Origin: Campylobacter concisus
Lineage (GTDB): Bacteria > Campylobacterota > Campylobacteria > Campylobacterales > Campylobacteraceae
DNA: 64,000 nt
Reading direction: 5' to 3'
Assembly (NCBI RefSeq): GCF_003048405.1
Contig: NZ_PIQS01000002.1
Location: 124,001-188,000 of the forward strand
This document shows, piece after piece, positions 18,479 to 28,552 of the stretch. Position 1 is the stretch's first letter. Every line of letters begins with the position of its first letter. Under the pieces are notes generated by a model, which saw only the letters and a program-made list of their open reading frames with translations, made no database searches and had not been told where the DNA came from. A program made the position numbers and the translations under genes.

Positions 18479-21090
18479 AGCCCCATATCTTCGCTTGGTG
18501 CTTCTTCCTCGTCCTCACCATCATCTGCCTTAGGGCATCTTGCAATACTTACAACATCATCGCCATCGACATTTACAACGATCACACCACTTGTGTTACG
18601 TCCTGCTTTGCGGATGGTTTGCATATCAACTCTGATCATCTTGCCACTTGATGTTAGAGCCATTAGATCTTGCTCTTCATCAACCATCACAACACCGATC
18701 AGATCGCCTGTTCTGCTTGTTAGCTTCATGCAAATGACACCTTTGCCACCGCGATTTGTCAAGCGGTACTCATCAGCGGTTGTGCGCTTGCCGATACCTT
18801 TTTGAGATATGCTTAAAATTTCTTGATCATTGCTTTCGATGACTGCTGCGCCTACGACCTCATCGCCTAGCTCTTTAAATTTGATGCCAGTTACGCCGCG
18901 TGCAGTTCTTCCCATTTGGCGAACCTTACTAATCTTAAATTTAAGACACATACCTTTTTTAGTCACTACAAATAGCATTGTCTCATCGCCTGAGTTTGCG
19001 TCTTCTTCGGCGTTTGCATTGTCTTCGTCGATCTCGTTTTGTATCTCTTCTATCTCAAGTACTTCAGTCTCAACGCTTAGCTCATTCTCAGGGTCAGTTA
19101 CTGGCATATCATCATATGTTTGAGCAATGAGCGCAGTTACTAGCTCGTCGTTCTCATCAAGACTGATCGCTCTTACGCCAACAGAGCGGATGTTTTTAAA
19201 CTCGCTTAAATTTGTGCGTTTTACGATGCCGTTTTTAGTGAAAAACGCTAGCGATTTGCTCTCGTCAAAGTCAGTCGTTGGGATGATCGCTTTAATCTTC
19301 TCATCAGGCTGCAGCTGGATCAAATTTACAACTGCTTTGCCTTTTGCTGTGCGGCTTCCTTCTGGGATCTTATAGACTTTTAGCCAGTATAGCTGTCCGC
19401 GGTCTGTCACAAACATAAGCGTATCGTGGGTATTTGAAGTAAAGAAGCTCTCTATAAAGTCATCATCGTATGTCGTGACCGCTACTTTGCCCTTGCCACC
19501 ACGTTTTTGCTTCTCGTACTGCTTGCTTGGCACACGCTTGATGTAGCCGCGGTGAGTTATGGTTACGACCATATTTTCATTTGGTATGAGGTCTTCGATG
19601 TCGATATCATCGTAGTCATCGACGATCTCTGTCACTCTTGGTACTTTAAATTTATTTTTTATCTCAAGAAGCTCTTCTTTGATCAAATTTTCAAGCAATG
19701 TCTCACTCTTTAAAATTTCATCAAGTCTTGCGATCTCAGCCATAAGCTCGGCTAGCTCGGTCTCTAGTTTTTCTCTCTCTAGGCCTGTAAGCTTGCTTAG
19801 GCGCATATCAAGGATAGCGTTTGCTTGAAGCTCTGAGAGGTTAAATTTACTCATCAAGCCTTCTCTAGCAACCGATGTATCAGCACTATTTCTAATAAGC
19901 TCGATCACCTCGTCAATATTATCAAGTGCGATCTTTAGACCCTCTAAGATGTGGGCTCTTGCACGCGCTTTTTCAAGCTCAAATATCGTTCTTCTAATGA
20001 TAACTGTTTTTCTGTGATTTAAAAATAGCTTAAGCAGCTCAATAAGGTTAAATACCTTTGGCTCTTTGTTATTAATAGCAAGCATAATAACGCCAAAAGT
20101 GCTCTCCATCGTGGTTGATTTAAATAGGTTGTTTAGCACGATGTCGCTCATAGCGTCGCGTTTTAGCTCAATAACTACACGGATGCCGTCCTTATCAGAC
20201 TCATCTCTAACCTCGCTAATGCCCTCTATCTGCTTATCTTTTACAAGCTCGGCGATCTGCTCAATGAGCCTTGCTTTGTTTGTTTGATAAGGCAGCTCGT
20301 CGATTACTATGACATCTTTGTTTGGCTTTTTTTCTATGTGAGTTTTAGCTCTTAGTTTGACTCTGCCACGACCTGTACGGTAGGCCTCTATTATGCCTTT
20401 TTTACCAAAGATGATACCACCTGTTGGGAAGTCTGGACCTTTAATAAATTCCATCACCTCTTCAAGTGTAGCCTCTTTGTTTTCAAGAAGGAGCAAAAGA
20501 CCATCTATAAGCTCATCAAGGCTGTGTGGTGGGATATTTGTCGCCATACCGACCGCAATACCGCTTGAGCCGTTTAATAATAAATTTGGCACACGGCTTG
20601 GAAGTACATCTGGTTCAACCTCTCTATCATCGTAGTTTGGCACAAAATCAACCGTGTCTTTGTCGATATCTTTTAAAAGCTCTTCGGTAAGCATTGTCAT
20701 TCTAGCTTCGGTATAACGCATCGCAGCTGCGCTGTCGCCATCTATTGAACCAAAGTTTCCTTGCCCGTCAACGACTGGATAACGCATAGAAAATTTCTGA
20801 GCCATACGAACAAGTGCGTCATAAACCGCTATGTCGCCGTGCGGGTGATACTTACCGATGACTTCACCGACGATACGAGCTGACTTCATATAGGCACTTC
20901 TGCTACCAACGCCAAGATTGTCCATAGCGTATAAAATTCTTCTATGAACTGGCTTTAATCCGTCTCTAGCGTCAGGCAAAGCACGTCCGACGATGACGCT
21001 CATGGAGTAGTCAAGATAGCTAGTTTTTATAGACTCTTCGATATCAACAGATGCGATATCTTGAGTTAATTCAAGTAGATTGTCTTTCAT
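18469..21090 (-). CDS. gyrA: DNA gyrase subunit A
   Basis: GyrA is the DNA-cleaving subunit of gyrase. The 873-residue protein has the winged-helix breakage domain with catalytic Tyr in [11 protein letters not shown], a coiled coil (about 370-500), and a C-terminal beta-pinwheel with the GyrA box QKRGGKG. The quinolone-resistance region reads [16 protein letters not shown]. Residue 87 is Ile (ATA, minus-strand codon 20832-20830), at the position equivalent to E. coli Ser83 and C. jejuni Thr86, where Ile is the classic resistance change. An acidic tail ([10 protein letters not shown]) ends the protein. Confidence 0.97.
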   Translation of the reverse strand: MKDNLLELTQDIASVDIEESIKTSYLDYSMSVIVGRALPDARDGLKPVHRRILYAMDNLGVGSRSAYMKSARIVGEVIGKYHPHGDIAVYDALVRMAQKFSMRYPVVDGQGNFGSIDGDSAAAMRYTEARMTMLTEELLKDIDKDTVDFVPNYDDREVEPDVLPSRVPNLLLNGSSGIAVGMATNIPPHSLDELIDGLLLLLENKEATLEEVMEFIKGPDFPTGGIIFGKKGIIEAYRTGRGRVKLRAKTHIEKKPNKDVIVIDELPYQTNKARLIEQIAELVKDKQIEGISEVRDESDKDGIRVVIELKRDAMSDIVLNNLFKSTTMESTFGVIMLAINNKEPKVFNLIELLKLFLNHRKTVIIRRTIFELEKARARAHILEGLKIALDNIDEVIELIRNSADTSVAREGLMSKFNLSELQANAILDMRLSKLTGLEREKLETELAELMAEIARLDEILKSETLLENLIKEELLEIKNKFKVPRVTEIVDDYDDIDIEDLIPNENMVVTITHRGYIKRVPSKQYEKQKRGGKGKVAVTTYDDDFIESFFTSNTHDTLMFVTDRGQLYWLKVYKIPEGSRTAKGKAVVNLIQLQPDEKIKAIIPTTDFDESKSLAFFTKNGIVKRTNLSEFKNIRSVGVRAISLDENDELVTALIAQTYDDMPVTDPENELSVETEVLEIEEIQNEIDEDNANAEEDANSGDETMLFVVTKKGMCLKFKISKVRQMGRTARGVTGIKFKELGDEVVGAAVIESNDQEILSISQKGIGKRTTADEYRLTNRGGKGVICMKLTSRTGDLIGVVMVDEEQDLMALTSSGKMIRVDMQTIRKAGRNTSGVIVVNVDGDDVVSIARCPKADDGEDEEEAPSEDMGLLE

Positions 21091-21188
21091 TTTTTTCCTT
21101 AAATTTAGCTTGGCTGATTTTAGCTTAAAATTAATAAAAACTTGCTAAATAGCAAATCAGCGACTTTGGCAATAGAGCGATAAAAATT

Positions 21189-21584
21189 TTAGTCTAAAAT
21201 TTTTACTATCTGCTCTTTTTTAAGAATAAAATCGTAGCTAAAGGCATCTATTACGACTCCAGCGTAGCTACTCTCTTTTAGCATAGCTAGATACTCTTTT
21301 ATCCCTATCTCAATGCTCTCTTGCTCGCTATCGTTTCGCCAAAGCTTCATCGCCTCTTTGCTAGTAAATGCTGGAAAATAGCTAAGCTTCTCGCCCTCAT
21401 CTTCAAGCAGGATAAATTTGATATTTGAGCCCTCTTCTTCATAAACCACACCACCATCAGGCTTTGCGAGTGCTTGGTTTAAGAGTACCGGAGCAAAAAA
21501 ACTAGCCTTTTTCAAAGCTGCTATCAAATTTATCTCATTTTGCTGACTAGGATCATTTAAAAATTTATCCATCACTTCTTGCAT
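21189..21584 (-). CDS. SseB N-terminal-domain protein
   Basis: The ATG at 21584 is chosen because AGGGG lies just upstream within the gmhA stop region; an earlier in-frame ATG at 21605 would overlap gmhA. The 131-residue product fits the SseB N-terminal fold: a helix, ALKKASFFAPVLL, a strand pair FILLEDEGEKLSYFPAFTS, and then KEAMKLWRND. SseB-type domains occur in many bacteria without a fixed role. It is the last gene of the heptose operon but has no evident link to that pathway. Confidence 0.7.
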   Translation of the reverse strand: MQEVMDKFLNDPSQQNEINLIAALKKASFFAPVLLNQALAKPDGGVVYEEEGSNIKFILLEDEGEKLSYFPAFTSKEAMKLWRNDSEQESIEIGIKEYLAMLKESSYAGVVIDAFSYDFILKKEQIVKILD

Positions 21585-21585
21585 T

Positions 21586-22155
21586 TTAGCCCCTAAAAAC
21601 CTCATCTACGGCCTGACAGATCGTATGTATAAAAAAGATGTGCGACTCTTGGATCCTTGCGGTATCGCTTGAGCTAACGACTAAATTTAGATCACATCCT
21701 TCATTCATCGCACCACCGCCTTTACCGCTAAGTCCAAGTACTGCAACGCCCATTTTTTTAGCACTTTTTATCGCTTCAAGGACGTTTTTGCTGTTGCCAC
21801 TTGTTGAGATCGCCACGAGCAAGTCGCCCTCCTGCGCCAAAGCCTCAAACTGGCGTGAAAAAACATAGTCAAAGCCGTAGTCATTGCCAATGGCCGTAAG
21901 TGCCGAAGTGTCAGTAGTTAACGCGATGCCAGGTAGTGGCTGGCGCTCGCTTTTATATCTGCCAGTTAGCTCGGCTGCAAAGTGTTGAGCGTCCGCTGCA
22001 GAGCCGCCGTTGCCACATATTAGCACCTTTTTGCCATTTTTTAGCGTATCAGCTACCATCTGGCAAGCACACTCTAGGCTACCTAGCAAATTTACATGCT
22101 CGCTAAAGATCTTTTGGTGAGCCTCGAGCTCATTTTTTATCATTGTTTTTAGCAT
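21586..22155 (-). CDS. gmhA: Sedoheptulose 7-phosphate isomerase
   Basis: GmhA converts sedoheptulose 7-phosphate to D-glycero-D-manno-heptose 7-phosphate, the first step to ADP-heptose for the lipooligosaccharide core. The 189-residue SIS-domain protein has the phosphosugar loop [20 protein letters not shown] and a second loop [15 protein letters not shown]. The ATG at 22155 has an AAGGA site and overlaps the hldE stop by 26 bases. Metal-binding His and Glu residues lie in the expected places ([18 protein letters not shown]). Confidence 0.95.
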   Translation of the reverse strand: MLKTMIKNELEAHQKIFSEHVNLLGSLECACQMVADTLKNGKKVLICGNGGSAADAQHFAAELTGRYKSERQPLPGIALTTDTSALTAIGNDYGFDYVFSRQFEALAQEGDLLVAISTSGNSKNVLEAIKSAKKMGVAVLGLSGKGGGAMNEGCDLNLVVSSSDTARIQESHIFFIHTICQAVDEVFRG

Positions 22156-23548
22156 CTTTTATCCTTTTTATTATCCCTGTTGTGCTTTTGCCCTCGACAA
22201 AGTCAATCAGCCTGACCTCTTTTACGATCTCGCTACCAACGACCTCTTTATCTTTATAATCAGCCCCTTTTACAAGCACGTCCGGCTTTATCTTTGTTAT
22301 CAAATTTAATGGCGTATCCTCGTCAAATATCACGACATAATCGACAAACCCAAGCCCACTTAGCACGCAGGCTCTATCATCTTGCGAGTTTATAGGTCTC
22401 GCCTCGCCTTTTAGCCTCTTAACTGAAGCGTCAGAATTTAGCCCAACGACCAAAAGATCGCCAAGCTCTCTTGCACGGGCTAGGTATTTTACGTGTCCAG
22501 CGTGCAAGATATCAAAGCAGCCATTTGTGAAAACGACCTTTTTCTTGCCCTTTTGGCTCAAAATTTCTTCTAACTCCTCAACGCTTTTAAGCTTATGCTC
22601 GAAATTTGCCCCAAATGAGCTATTTAGCAGCTGCTCGATCTCGCTAAAGCTAGCCGTTGCGCTACCTATCTTTGCCACGACGACGGCTGCAGCGAGGTTT
22701 GCTATCTTTATCGCCTCTTTTATGTCAGCACCAGTTGCTAGCATATAGCCAAGTGTAGCTAGCACCGTATCCCCGGCACCTGTGACGTCAAAGACCTCTT
22801 TTGCTTTAGCGGCAAAGATGTGCAGCCTGTCGTCATATAGCGCGATGCCCTCTTCTGAGATCGTGATGATCGAATAGGTCAAATTTAGCTCGTCTTTTAG
22901 CTGTTTTATCGCCTTTTCAAGCTCGGTCTTGTCTTTTATCTTTAAATTTGTAGCCTCGCTCGCCTCTTTTTTATTTGGCGTTAGAAGGGTCGCGTTTTTA
23001 TACTTTGAGTAGTCACTGCCTTTTGGGTCAATAAGAACTGGGATATTTAGTCTCACGCACTCGTTTATGATCTCTTGGCAGACCTTTTCGCTAAGCACGC
23101 CTTTACCGTAGTCGCTTAACAAGACGGCCTTGAAATTTGCAAGATTTTCTTTGACTTTTAAGACGAGCTCATCTTCTAAATTTATCTTGACAACGCTCTC
23201 TTTATCAATCCTGACAACTTGCTGGTGGGATGCCATGATACGGCTTTTTATCGAGCTTTCACGCCCTTTTTCGGTGAGTATGAGCTCATCTTTTACATTT
23301 AGCTCAGCAAGTCTCTCTTTTATCTTTTTGCCAGCCTCATCATCTCCTAAGACGCTAGCCACGCTCACATTTGCGCCAAGAGAGAGTAAATTTCTCACCA
23401 CGTTGCCAGCGCCACCAAGCGTGTAGGTTTCATTGTTTATCTTTACAACCTGCACTGGCGCTTCAGGCGAGATACGGTCGCAGCTACCCCAGATATAGTG
23501 GTCCAGCATGAGATCGCCGACGACTAAAATTTTAACTCTCTTAGCCAT
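22130..23548 (-). CDS. hldE: Bifunctional heptose 7-phosphate kinase / heptose 1-phosphate adenylyltransferase
   Basis: HldE catalyses two steps of ADP-heptose synthesis. The N-terminal ribokinase-like domain (about 1-320) has [13 protein letters not shown] and the GAGDT anion hole in [13 protein letters not shown]. The C-terminal nucleotidyltransferase domain (about 340-472) has [17 protein letters not shown]. At 472 residues both domains are complete. It overlaps hldD by eight bases and gmhA by 26, so all heptose genes are tightly coupled. Confidence 0.96.
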   Translation of the reverse strand: MAKRVKILVVGDLMLDHYIWGSCDRISPEAPVQVVKINNETYTLGGAGNVVRNLLSLGANVSVASVLGDDEAGKKIKERLAELNVKDELILTEKGRESSIKSRIMASHQQVVRIDKESVVKINLEDELVLKVKENLANFKAVLLSDYGKGVLSEKVCQEIINECVRLNIPVLIDPKGSDYSKYKNATLLTPNKKEASEATNLKIKDKTELEKAIKQLKDELNLTYSIITISEEGIALYDDRLHIFAAKAKEVFDVTGAGDTVLATLGYMLATGADIKEAIKIANLAAAVVVAKIGSATASFSEIEQLLNSSFGANFEHKLKSVEELEEILSQKGKKKVVFTNGCFDILHAGHVKYLARARELGDLLVVGLNSDASVKRLKGEARPINSQDDRACVLSGLGFVDYVVIFDEDTPLNLITKIKPDVLVKGADYKDKEVVGSEIVKEVRLIDFVEGKSTTGIIKRIKDAKNNDKK

Positions 23549-24530
23549 TTATCTCTTCCTTGTAAATTCTCTTTATTTCTGGCAAGTAGTCTTTTATCGC
23601 TTCTTCCAAGCTCCAAGTCGCACTAAAGCCAAATGCCTCGCGAGCTGGGGCTACGTCGGCCTCGGTGTGAAACTGATATGAGCCAATAAATGGATTTTTT
23701 ATGTATTCGTTGCCTAAATTTACACCGATCTCTCGCTGCAAGATGTCAGCAATATCTTGAAAGCTTCTTGCTTTGCCAGTAGCTGCGTTATAGACGCCAC
23801 TTGGTGCATCAAGCGCTTTTATGTTTGCATCAATAATATCTTTTATGTAAACAAAGTCTCTTTTGATCTGGTCGCTACCTTCAAAGAGTCTTGGGGTCTT
23901 GCCAGCTAAAATTTGCAGACCAAACTGAAGTACCATCGAGGCAGTTTTATTTTTGAAAAACTCGCCCTTGCCAAAGACATTAAAATACCTCAGCCCAACC
24001 ACGCTTACACCGCGTTTTGCATAAATTTTATTGATATTATCCATGCTAAGTTTGCTAAAGCCGTAAACGTTATTTGGTGCTTCGCACTCGCCGACGGTTT
24101 GTGGACTCTTTGCGTTGCCATAAGTGGCGCCTGAGCTTGCGTAGATCATCTTTGCGCCCAAACTCTCGCAAATATCGAGCAAATTTACAAAGGCGTTTAC
24201 ATTTGTTTTTATTAGCTCATCTTGCTCTTTTACGGTCGTATCTGAGATCGCTGCCTCGTGGTAGATGACGTCTGGAGCAAAGTTTTTTATCTTTTCAAGT
24301 GTGCTGCGATCGTTAATGTCGCCAGCGTAAATTTCACCCCTAAAGCCAAGTAAATTTTTAAAATGGCCAAAGCTTTTTAGGTTGCCGTTGCTAAATGTCT
24401 CATCGTTTCTAAATTTATCCACGACAAGCACGTGAGCATCTTTAAAATTTTCATCAAAATAATGCGCCAGCGCCGAGCCTATAAAGCCAGCGCCGCCAGT
24501 TATAACTATCTTTTTTCCATTTAAATTCAT
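23541..24530 (-). CDS. hldD: ADP-L-glycero-D-manno-heptose 6-epimerase
   Basis: HldD inverts carbon 6 of ADP-heptose to give the form used by heptosyltransferases. The 329-residue short-chain dehydrogenase/epimerase starts with the NADP motif ITGGAGFIGSAL. Its catalytic Tyr-Lys pair is in NVYGFSKLSMDN, and the HldD-typical GLRYFNVFG follows. The order gmhB-hldD-hldE-gmhA gives the entire route from sedoheptulose 7-phosphate in one operon. Confidence 0.95.
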   Translation of the reverse strand: MNLNGKKIVITGGAGFIGSALAHYFDENFKDAHVLVVDKFRNDETFSNGNLKSFGHFKNLLGFRGEIYAGDINDRSTLEKIKNFAPDVIYHEAAISDTTVKEQDELIKTNVNAFVNLLDICESLGAKMIYASSGATYGNAKSPQTVGECEAPNNVYGFSKLSMDNINKIYAKRGVSVVGLRYFNVFGKGEFFKNKTASMVLQFGLQILAGKTPRLFEGSDQIKRDFVYIKDIIDANIKALDAPSGVYNAATGKARSFQDIADILQREIGVNLGNEYIKNPFIGSYQFHTEADVAPAREAFGFSATWSLEEAIKDYLPEIKRIYKEEING

Positions 24531-25042
24531 AGTGATTTTTCCTTTTTTAGCTTATTTAAAACATCTCTTACATCTTTAAAATTTATCCCATCAAGCAAGA
24601 AATTTCTACCAACACCTGCTCTTTTGCCGGCCTCGACGTCACTTGGTTTATCGCCTATCATGAGCGAGTTTTTAGGGTTTATGTTAAAATCTTTGCAGGC
24701 ATCAAGTATCATCTTTGGATTTGGTTTTCTACAAGCGCAATCCGCCTCTGGAGCGTGTGGACAAAAGTAGACTTTAGTGATAAAAATTTGCTCTTTTTTA
24801 AAGCTTTCTAGCATAAATTTATTTAGAGCATCAAACTGCTCCTGCGTGTAGTAGCCCCTGCCGATGCCTGATTGATTTGTCACGACAAAGAGCTTATAGC
24901 CAGCCCCAGCAAATTCTCTTAACGCATCAAAAATGCCATCGATAAATTTAAAATCTTTTATCTCGTAAACATATCCAGCATCTTCGTTTATTACGCCGTC
25001 TCGATCCAGAAAAAGTGCTTTAATAGGCTTATTTTTATTCAT
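24527..25042 (-). CDS. gmhB: Heptose 1,7-bisphosphate 7-phosphatase
   Basis: GmhB removes the 7-phosphate between the two HldE steps. The 171-residue HAD phosphatase has the nucleophile motif FLDRDGVINED, motif II VVTNQSGIGRGYY, the zinc-binding loop CPHAPEADCACRKP and motif IV MIGDKPSDVEAGK. It is first in the operon and overlaps hldD by four bases. The operon promoter should lie in the roughly 90 bases shared with the divergent cytochrome gene. Confidence 0.93.
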   Translation of the reverse strand: MNKNKPIKALFLDRDGVINEDAGYVYEIKDFKFIDGIFDALREFAGAGYKLFVVTNQSGIGRGYYTQEQFDALNKFMLESFKKEQIFITKVYFCPHAPEADCACRKPNPKMILDACKDFNINPKNSLMIGDKPSDVEAGKRAGVGRNFLLDGINFKDVRDVLNKLKKEKSL

Positions 25043-25099
25043 TTGGTGATTATAGCCAAAATATTTTAACTAGCTTCTTGCGAATTTACCTTTTTGTAC

Positions 25100-25105
25100 T
25101 ATAAT
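25100..25105 (+). promoter_or_regulatory. -10 element for cytochrome c553
   Basis: A perfect TATAAT lies 30 bases before the cytochrome ATG, with a GT two bases upstream. An AAAGGA ribosome site follows just before the start codon. Confidence 0.6.
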
Positions 25106-25134
25106 GCATAAACTTTTTTTACAAAGGATGAAAA

Positions 25135-25437
25135 ATGAAAAAATTACTAATTGTTTCTAGCGTTGCGGCTCTACTTTCAACTGCTGCCTTTGCTGCAGAT
25201 GGTGCTGCTATCTACAAAAAATGCATCGCCTGTCATGGTGCAAAAGCTGAAAAAATGTTTAATAATAAAGTTCCAGCTTTAACATCTCTTGATGCAGCAG
25301 CTATCGAAGAGGCACTAAAGGGTTATAAAACAGGAGCAAATAAATTTGGTCTTGGCGCTATGATGAAACCAATCGCTACTCCAATGAGCGACGAAGATGC
25401 GAAAGCAGTAGCTGAATACATCCAAACTTTAAAATAA
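25135..25437 (+). CDS. Cytochrome c553-type monohaem cytochrome
   Basis: The 100-residue protein has a cleavable signal peptide ending AAFA-AD near residue 21, the haem-binding CIACH at about residues 31-35, and a distal Met in GLGAMMKPIATPMS. It is a small soluble class I cytochrome of the periplasm that carries electrons to terminal oxidases or peroxidases. It stands alone between its own promoter and a strong hairpin. Which enzyme it serves cannot be read from the neighbours. Confidence 0.9.
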   Translation: MKKLLIVSSVAALLSTAAFAADGAAIYKKCIACHGAKAEKMFNNKVPALTSLDAAAIEEALKGYKTGANKFGLGAMMKPIATPMSDEDAKAVAEYIQTLK

Positions 25438-25442
25438 TAATT

Positions 25443-25458
25443 AGGGGCATTCGCCCCT
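25443..25458 (+). terminator. Terminator after cytochrome c553
   Basis: The hairpin AGGGGC-ATTC-GCCCCT begins a few bases after the cytochrome stop and is followed by a modestly T-rich stretch. Confidence 0.6.
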
Positions 25459-25575
25459 CCTGCATTTTTAAATTTATACTAATAATCCATAAAACATATA
25501 GTAGATAGGAATTTCTCTTTTTATATTTAAAAGTTATGAAACCTTTTTTTACTAATCTTTCTTTTTACATATTAA

Positions 25576-26016
25576 AACAAAACTATTCTAGTCTTCAAAG
25601 CCATAAAACAACGCTTAGAGATAGCTAAGAGCGTAAGTAAAATAGAGGCTCGTAAACTCTTTACTGAAACAAAAGACGACCAAGTGCTTCGTATGACATA
25701 CTACTGGGTATCTCAAGGGGCTTATGATAACTGCAAAGACCTACCCTTAAACAAGTGCCCCATAACTCATCTAAACCACGATATAGCAAATCGTATGTGG
25801 TGGGCTGTAAGAAACCATCTATGATATAAGGGAGAAAACAACACTCACGGATTATACGTATTACGCCATACAGTGGCTTCTAGGTTAGTGAGCTTGAAGG
25901 GATTTAATGCTCATAAACTGATGGCTTTTATGGGTCATACAGATATCAAAAGTAGCTTACACTACGTTCATCTCAATGTTGATGATATACGTGATGGCAC
26001 GGGGGTTGGCGTTTAG
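25576..26016 (+). pseudogene. Tyrosine recombinase (phage or island integrase) C-terminal remnant
   Basis: One frame reads as the catalytic half of an integrase. It holds AIKQRLEIAKSVSKIEA, a middle segment, then LYVLRHTVASRLV (second catalytic Arg region), MAFMGHTDIKSS and the nucleophile Tyr in LHYVHLNVDDI, ending in a normal stop. A TGA at 25822-25824 interrupts it and the N-terminal half is missing. It ends 28 bases from the 3' end of tRNA-fMet, a usual integration target, so an element probably once sat here. The 135 bases between the terminator at 25458 and this remnant show no recognisable feature. Confidence 0.8.
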
Positions 26017-26044
26017 TTTTTAAATGATAAAGATACGAGGCATT

Positions 26045-26119
<75 letters not shown>

Positions 26120-26145
26120 ATAAGTATTATTTTGGATTTAAAAAG

Positions 26146-26220
26146 TGGATGGGGTAAGAGGATTCGAACCTCTGAATGACTGGACCAAAACCAGTTGCCT
26201 TACCGCTTGGCGATACCCCA
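26146..26220 (-). tRNA. tRNA-Gln (TTG)
   Basis: The minus strand gives a TGGGGTA/TACCCCA acceptor stem, anticodon TTG within CTGGTTTTGGTCCAG, a GGTTCGAATCC T-arm and an encoded CCA. It lies upstream of tRNA-fMet in the same direction, 26 bases apart. Confidence 0.93.
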
Positions 26221-26327
26221 ATGTTTTTAAGAGTTGTAATTATATAGATTTTAATGTGCTTTGTCAAGACTTTTTAGAATTTTAATAAAAATTAAAATTC
26301 TAAAATTAAAATAATTTATGACTTTAG

Positions 26328-28463
26328 CTATAAAATTTCTCTTTGTCCTTTTGCATTCACTGGACTTAAAACACCCATTTTCTCCATTTGCTCTATTATG
26401 TTTGCAGCTTTGTTGTACCCTATTTTTAAACGCCTTTGCAGATAACTGATCGACGTTTTTTGCTCACTTAAAATGATCTCTTTGGCCTCTTCGTAAAGTT
26501 CATCAAGTTCATCTTCTCCTAGAGGACCAGCAGCCACGCTTCCGCTTGTACCTTCTTCTATTAAAAATTTCTCGTCATAAACTACATCTTGTTGCTCTTT
26601 TAAGAAATTTACAACCGTTTCTATCTCTTTTTCGCTAGCAAATGGTGCATGTAACCTTATCACACCAGGGCTTCCTGGAGGTGTAAATAACATATCTCCA
26701 CGTCCGAGCAAGCTCTCAGCTCCCATTTGATCCAAGATAACCTTACTATCGATCCTCTGCCCTACTCTATAGCTTATCCTGCTTGGTAAATTTGCCTTTA
26801 TAAGGCCAGTCACGACATCGACACTTGGGCGCTGGGTTGCCACTATCAAGTGTATACCGCTAGCTCTTGCCATCTGTGCTAGGCGGCCTATATAAAGCTC
26901 CACATCCTTGCCACTAGTCATCATCAGATCAGCAAGCTCATCGATGATCACAACGATATACGGGAACTGCTCGCCGCCCTCCTCTTTCATCTTTTCATTG
27001 TAGCTCTCTATATTTTTCGTACGAGTTTGGCTCATTATCTTATATCTTCGCTCCATCTCAGCGACCATATTTGCAAGTGCAGTGATCGCCTTTTTAGCCT
27101 CTGTGATAACCGGTGTCAAAAGGTGCGGGATATCGTTATATATGCTAAATTCAAGCATCTTTGGATCTATCATCATTAGGCGCAAAGTTTGTGGGCTATT
27201 TCTATAAAGTAAGCTTAAAAGCATCGCGTTTATACCCACACTTTTGCCAGATCCTGTAGTTCCAGCGATTAGCAAATGAGGTAGTTTTTTAAGGTCAGTC
27301 ACAAAAGGAGCACCAACGATATCTTTGCCAAGCGCCATAGTCAGCGGGCTACTTGCATTTTTAAAGACTTCGCTCTCTAAAATTTCTTTTAGGTATATAG
27401 TTTCTAAGTTTTGATTTGGTACCTCGATGCCTACCACATCTTTACCAGGGATCGGCGCTTGAATACGGATCGTTTGAGCCTTTAGTGCCATCGCTAGGTC
27501 ATCTTGAAGTGTTAAAATTTTACTTACCTTGATATGTGGAGCTGGACGAAACTCAAATGTCGTGACGATAGGCCCAGTATAAGTTCTAACCACATCGCCG
27601 TCTATTTTAAACTTACGAAGTTTATCAAGCAAATTAGAAATTTGCTGATCGATTTCCGTTTCATTTACGCTGTGCGAGCGTTTTGGCGGATCGTTTAAAA
27701 ATTTAAGCGGTGGTAAGACAAAATTCTTTGGCTTTTCGACATTGCCTCGTTCTATTTGATCAAGCAGCTTCTTGTTTTCAGCCACTTCGTTTAAAATTTC
27801 AACTCCATTTATAGTTGAGGCCCTGCTCTCTTTTTCTGACTCAGACTCTAGCTCTTCATCTAAACTCTGTTCATCATCATTTAGTACCTGAGCTTCGATA
27901 AGCTCTTCTTCTTTTATACCTTCAGATTTTGACCTCTTGCGTTCTATCTTTGGGATTTGTCTTGGTTTTATATCCTTTAAATTTTTACTCGCCTCGTAGC
28001 TTTTTGGCTCTCTATCGACAAAAGCCTTTCTTAAAACAATGATAAAATTTTCCCTAAAAGCAAGCCCAAGCGAGATAATAAACATCATAAGTATAGCAAC
28101 CGCAGTGCCGATAGAGCCGATCACCTCTTTTAAGGCACTAACTATGAAATTTCCAATTATACCGCCATTTACACTTGAAGCACTCAAGGCTTGAAACATC
28201 AAAAAAGCTACAAAAAAGAGGAAAATTCCTACTAAAAACTGAGCAAAATCAAAATCAAATTTCTTAAAATTTTTATAGACAAAATAGCCCAAAATGATCA
28301 ATAAAAATGGATAAACATACGCAATAAGTCCAAAATATTTGATATTTAAAACACCAAGACCTTGTCCAAGCGAGCCAACAAAATCAGCAGTTGGAGCAGC
28401 TGTAGCGATACCAAAATATATAAAAATGCAAACAAAAATTGTAAATAAGATATGTCGTAAAAT
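26328..28463 (-). CDS. ftsK: DNA translocase FtsK
   Basis: FtsK pumps chromosome ends apart at the division septum. The C-terminal motor has Walker A GTTGSGKS and Walker B VVIIDELADLMM. The last 65 residues form the gamma winged helix that reads KOPS sites (SISYLQRRLKIGYNKAANII). The N-terminus has membrane helices. The first ATG/GTG/TTG in frame is a TTG at 28301, but the frame stays open upstream and encodes a further membrane helix with FIYFGIATAAPTADFVGSLG. An ATT at 28463 sits six bases after AAGGA and about 26 bases after a TATAAT, so I take ATT as the start (711 residues). Confidence 0.9.
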   Translation of the reverse strand: MLRHILFTIFVCIFIYFGIATAAPTADFVGSLGQGLGVLNIKYFGLIAYVYPFLLIILGYFVYKNFKKFDFDFAQFLVGIFLFFVAFLMFQALSASSVNGGIIGNFIVSALKEVIGSIGTAVAILMMFIISLGLAFRENFIIVLRKAFVDREPKSYEASKNLKDIKPRQIPKIERKRSKSEGIKEEELIEAQVLNDDEQSLDEELESESEKESRASTINGVEILNEVAENKKLLDQIERGNVEKPKNFVLPPLKFLNDPPKRSHSVNETEIDQQISNLLDKLRKFKIDGDVVRTYTGPIVTTFEFRPAPHIKVSKILTLQDDLAMALKAQTIRIQAPIPGKDVVGIEVPNQNLETIYLKEILESEVFKNASSPLTMALGKDIVGAPFVTDLKKLPHLLIAGTTGSGKSVGINAMLLSLLYRNSPQTLRLMMIDPKMLEFSIYNDIPHLLTPVITEAKKAITALANMVAEMERRYKIMSQTRTKNIESYNEKMKEEGGEQFPYIVVIIDELADLMMTSGKDVELYIGRLAQMARASGIHLIVATQRPSVDVVTGLIKANLPSRISYRVGQRIDSKVILDQMGAESLLGRGDMLFTPPGSPGVIRLHAPFASEKEIETVVNFLKEQQDVVYDEKFLIEEGTSGSVAAGPLGEDELDELYEEAKEIILSEQKTSISYLQRRLKIGYNKAANIIEQMEKMGVLSPVNAKGQREIL

Positions 28464-28488
28464 TTTAGATCCTTTATAAAAAAGGCTT

Positions 28489-28494
28489 ATTATA
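28489..28494 (-). promoter_or_regulatory. -10 element for ftsK
   Basis: On the minus strand a perfect TATAAT lies downstream of the flgL terminator. A start site near 28482 would leave a leader of about 19 bases with the AAGGA ribosome site before the proposed ATT start. Confidence 0.55.
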
Positions 28495-28517
28495 GCACGC
28501 TTGAGTTTAATTTTAAA

Positions 28518-28547
28518 AAATCAGCAAGCTAGGTGGCCTGCTGATTT
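28518..28547 (-). terminator. Terminator after flgL
   Basis: A nine-base perfect stem (AAATCAGCA / TGCTGATTT) lies directly after the flgL stop, with A/T-rich flanks that would work in either direction. Confidence 0.6.
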
Positions 28548-28552
28548 AAATT

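Noticed and set aside
18593..20635. Several plus-strand open frames of 68-97 residues inside gyrA
   Set aside because: They are antisense shadows of a well-conserved gene, with no ribosome sites or recognisable domains.
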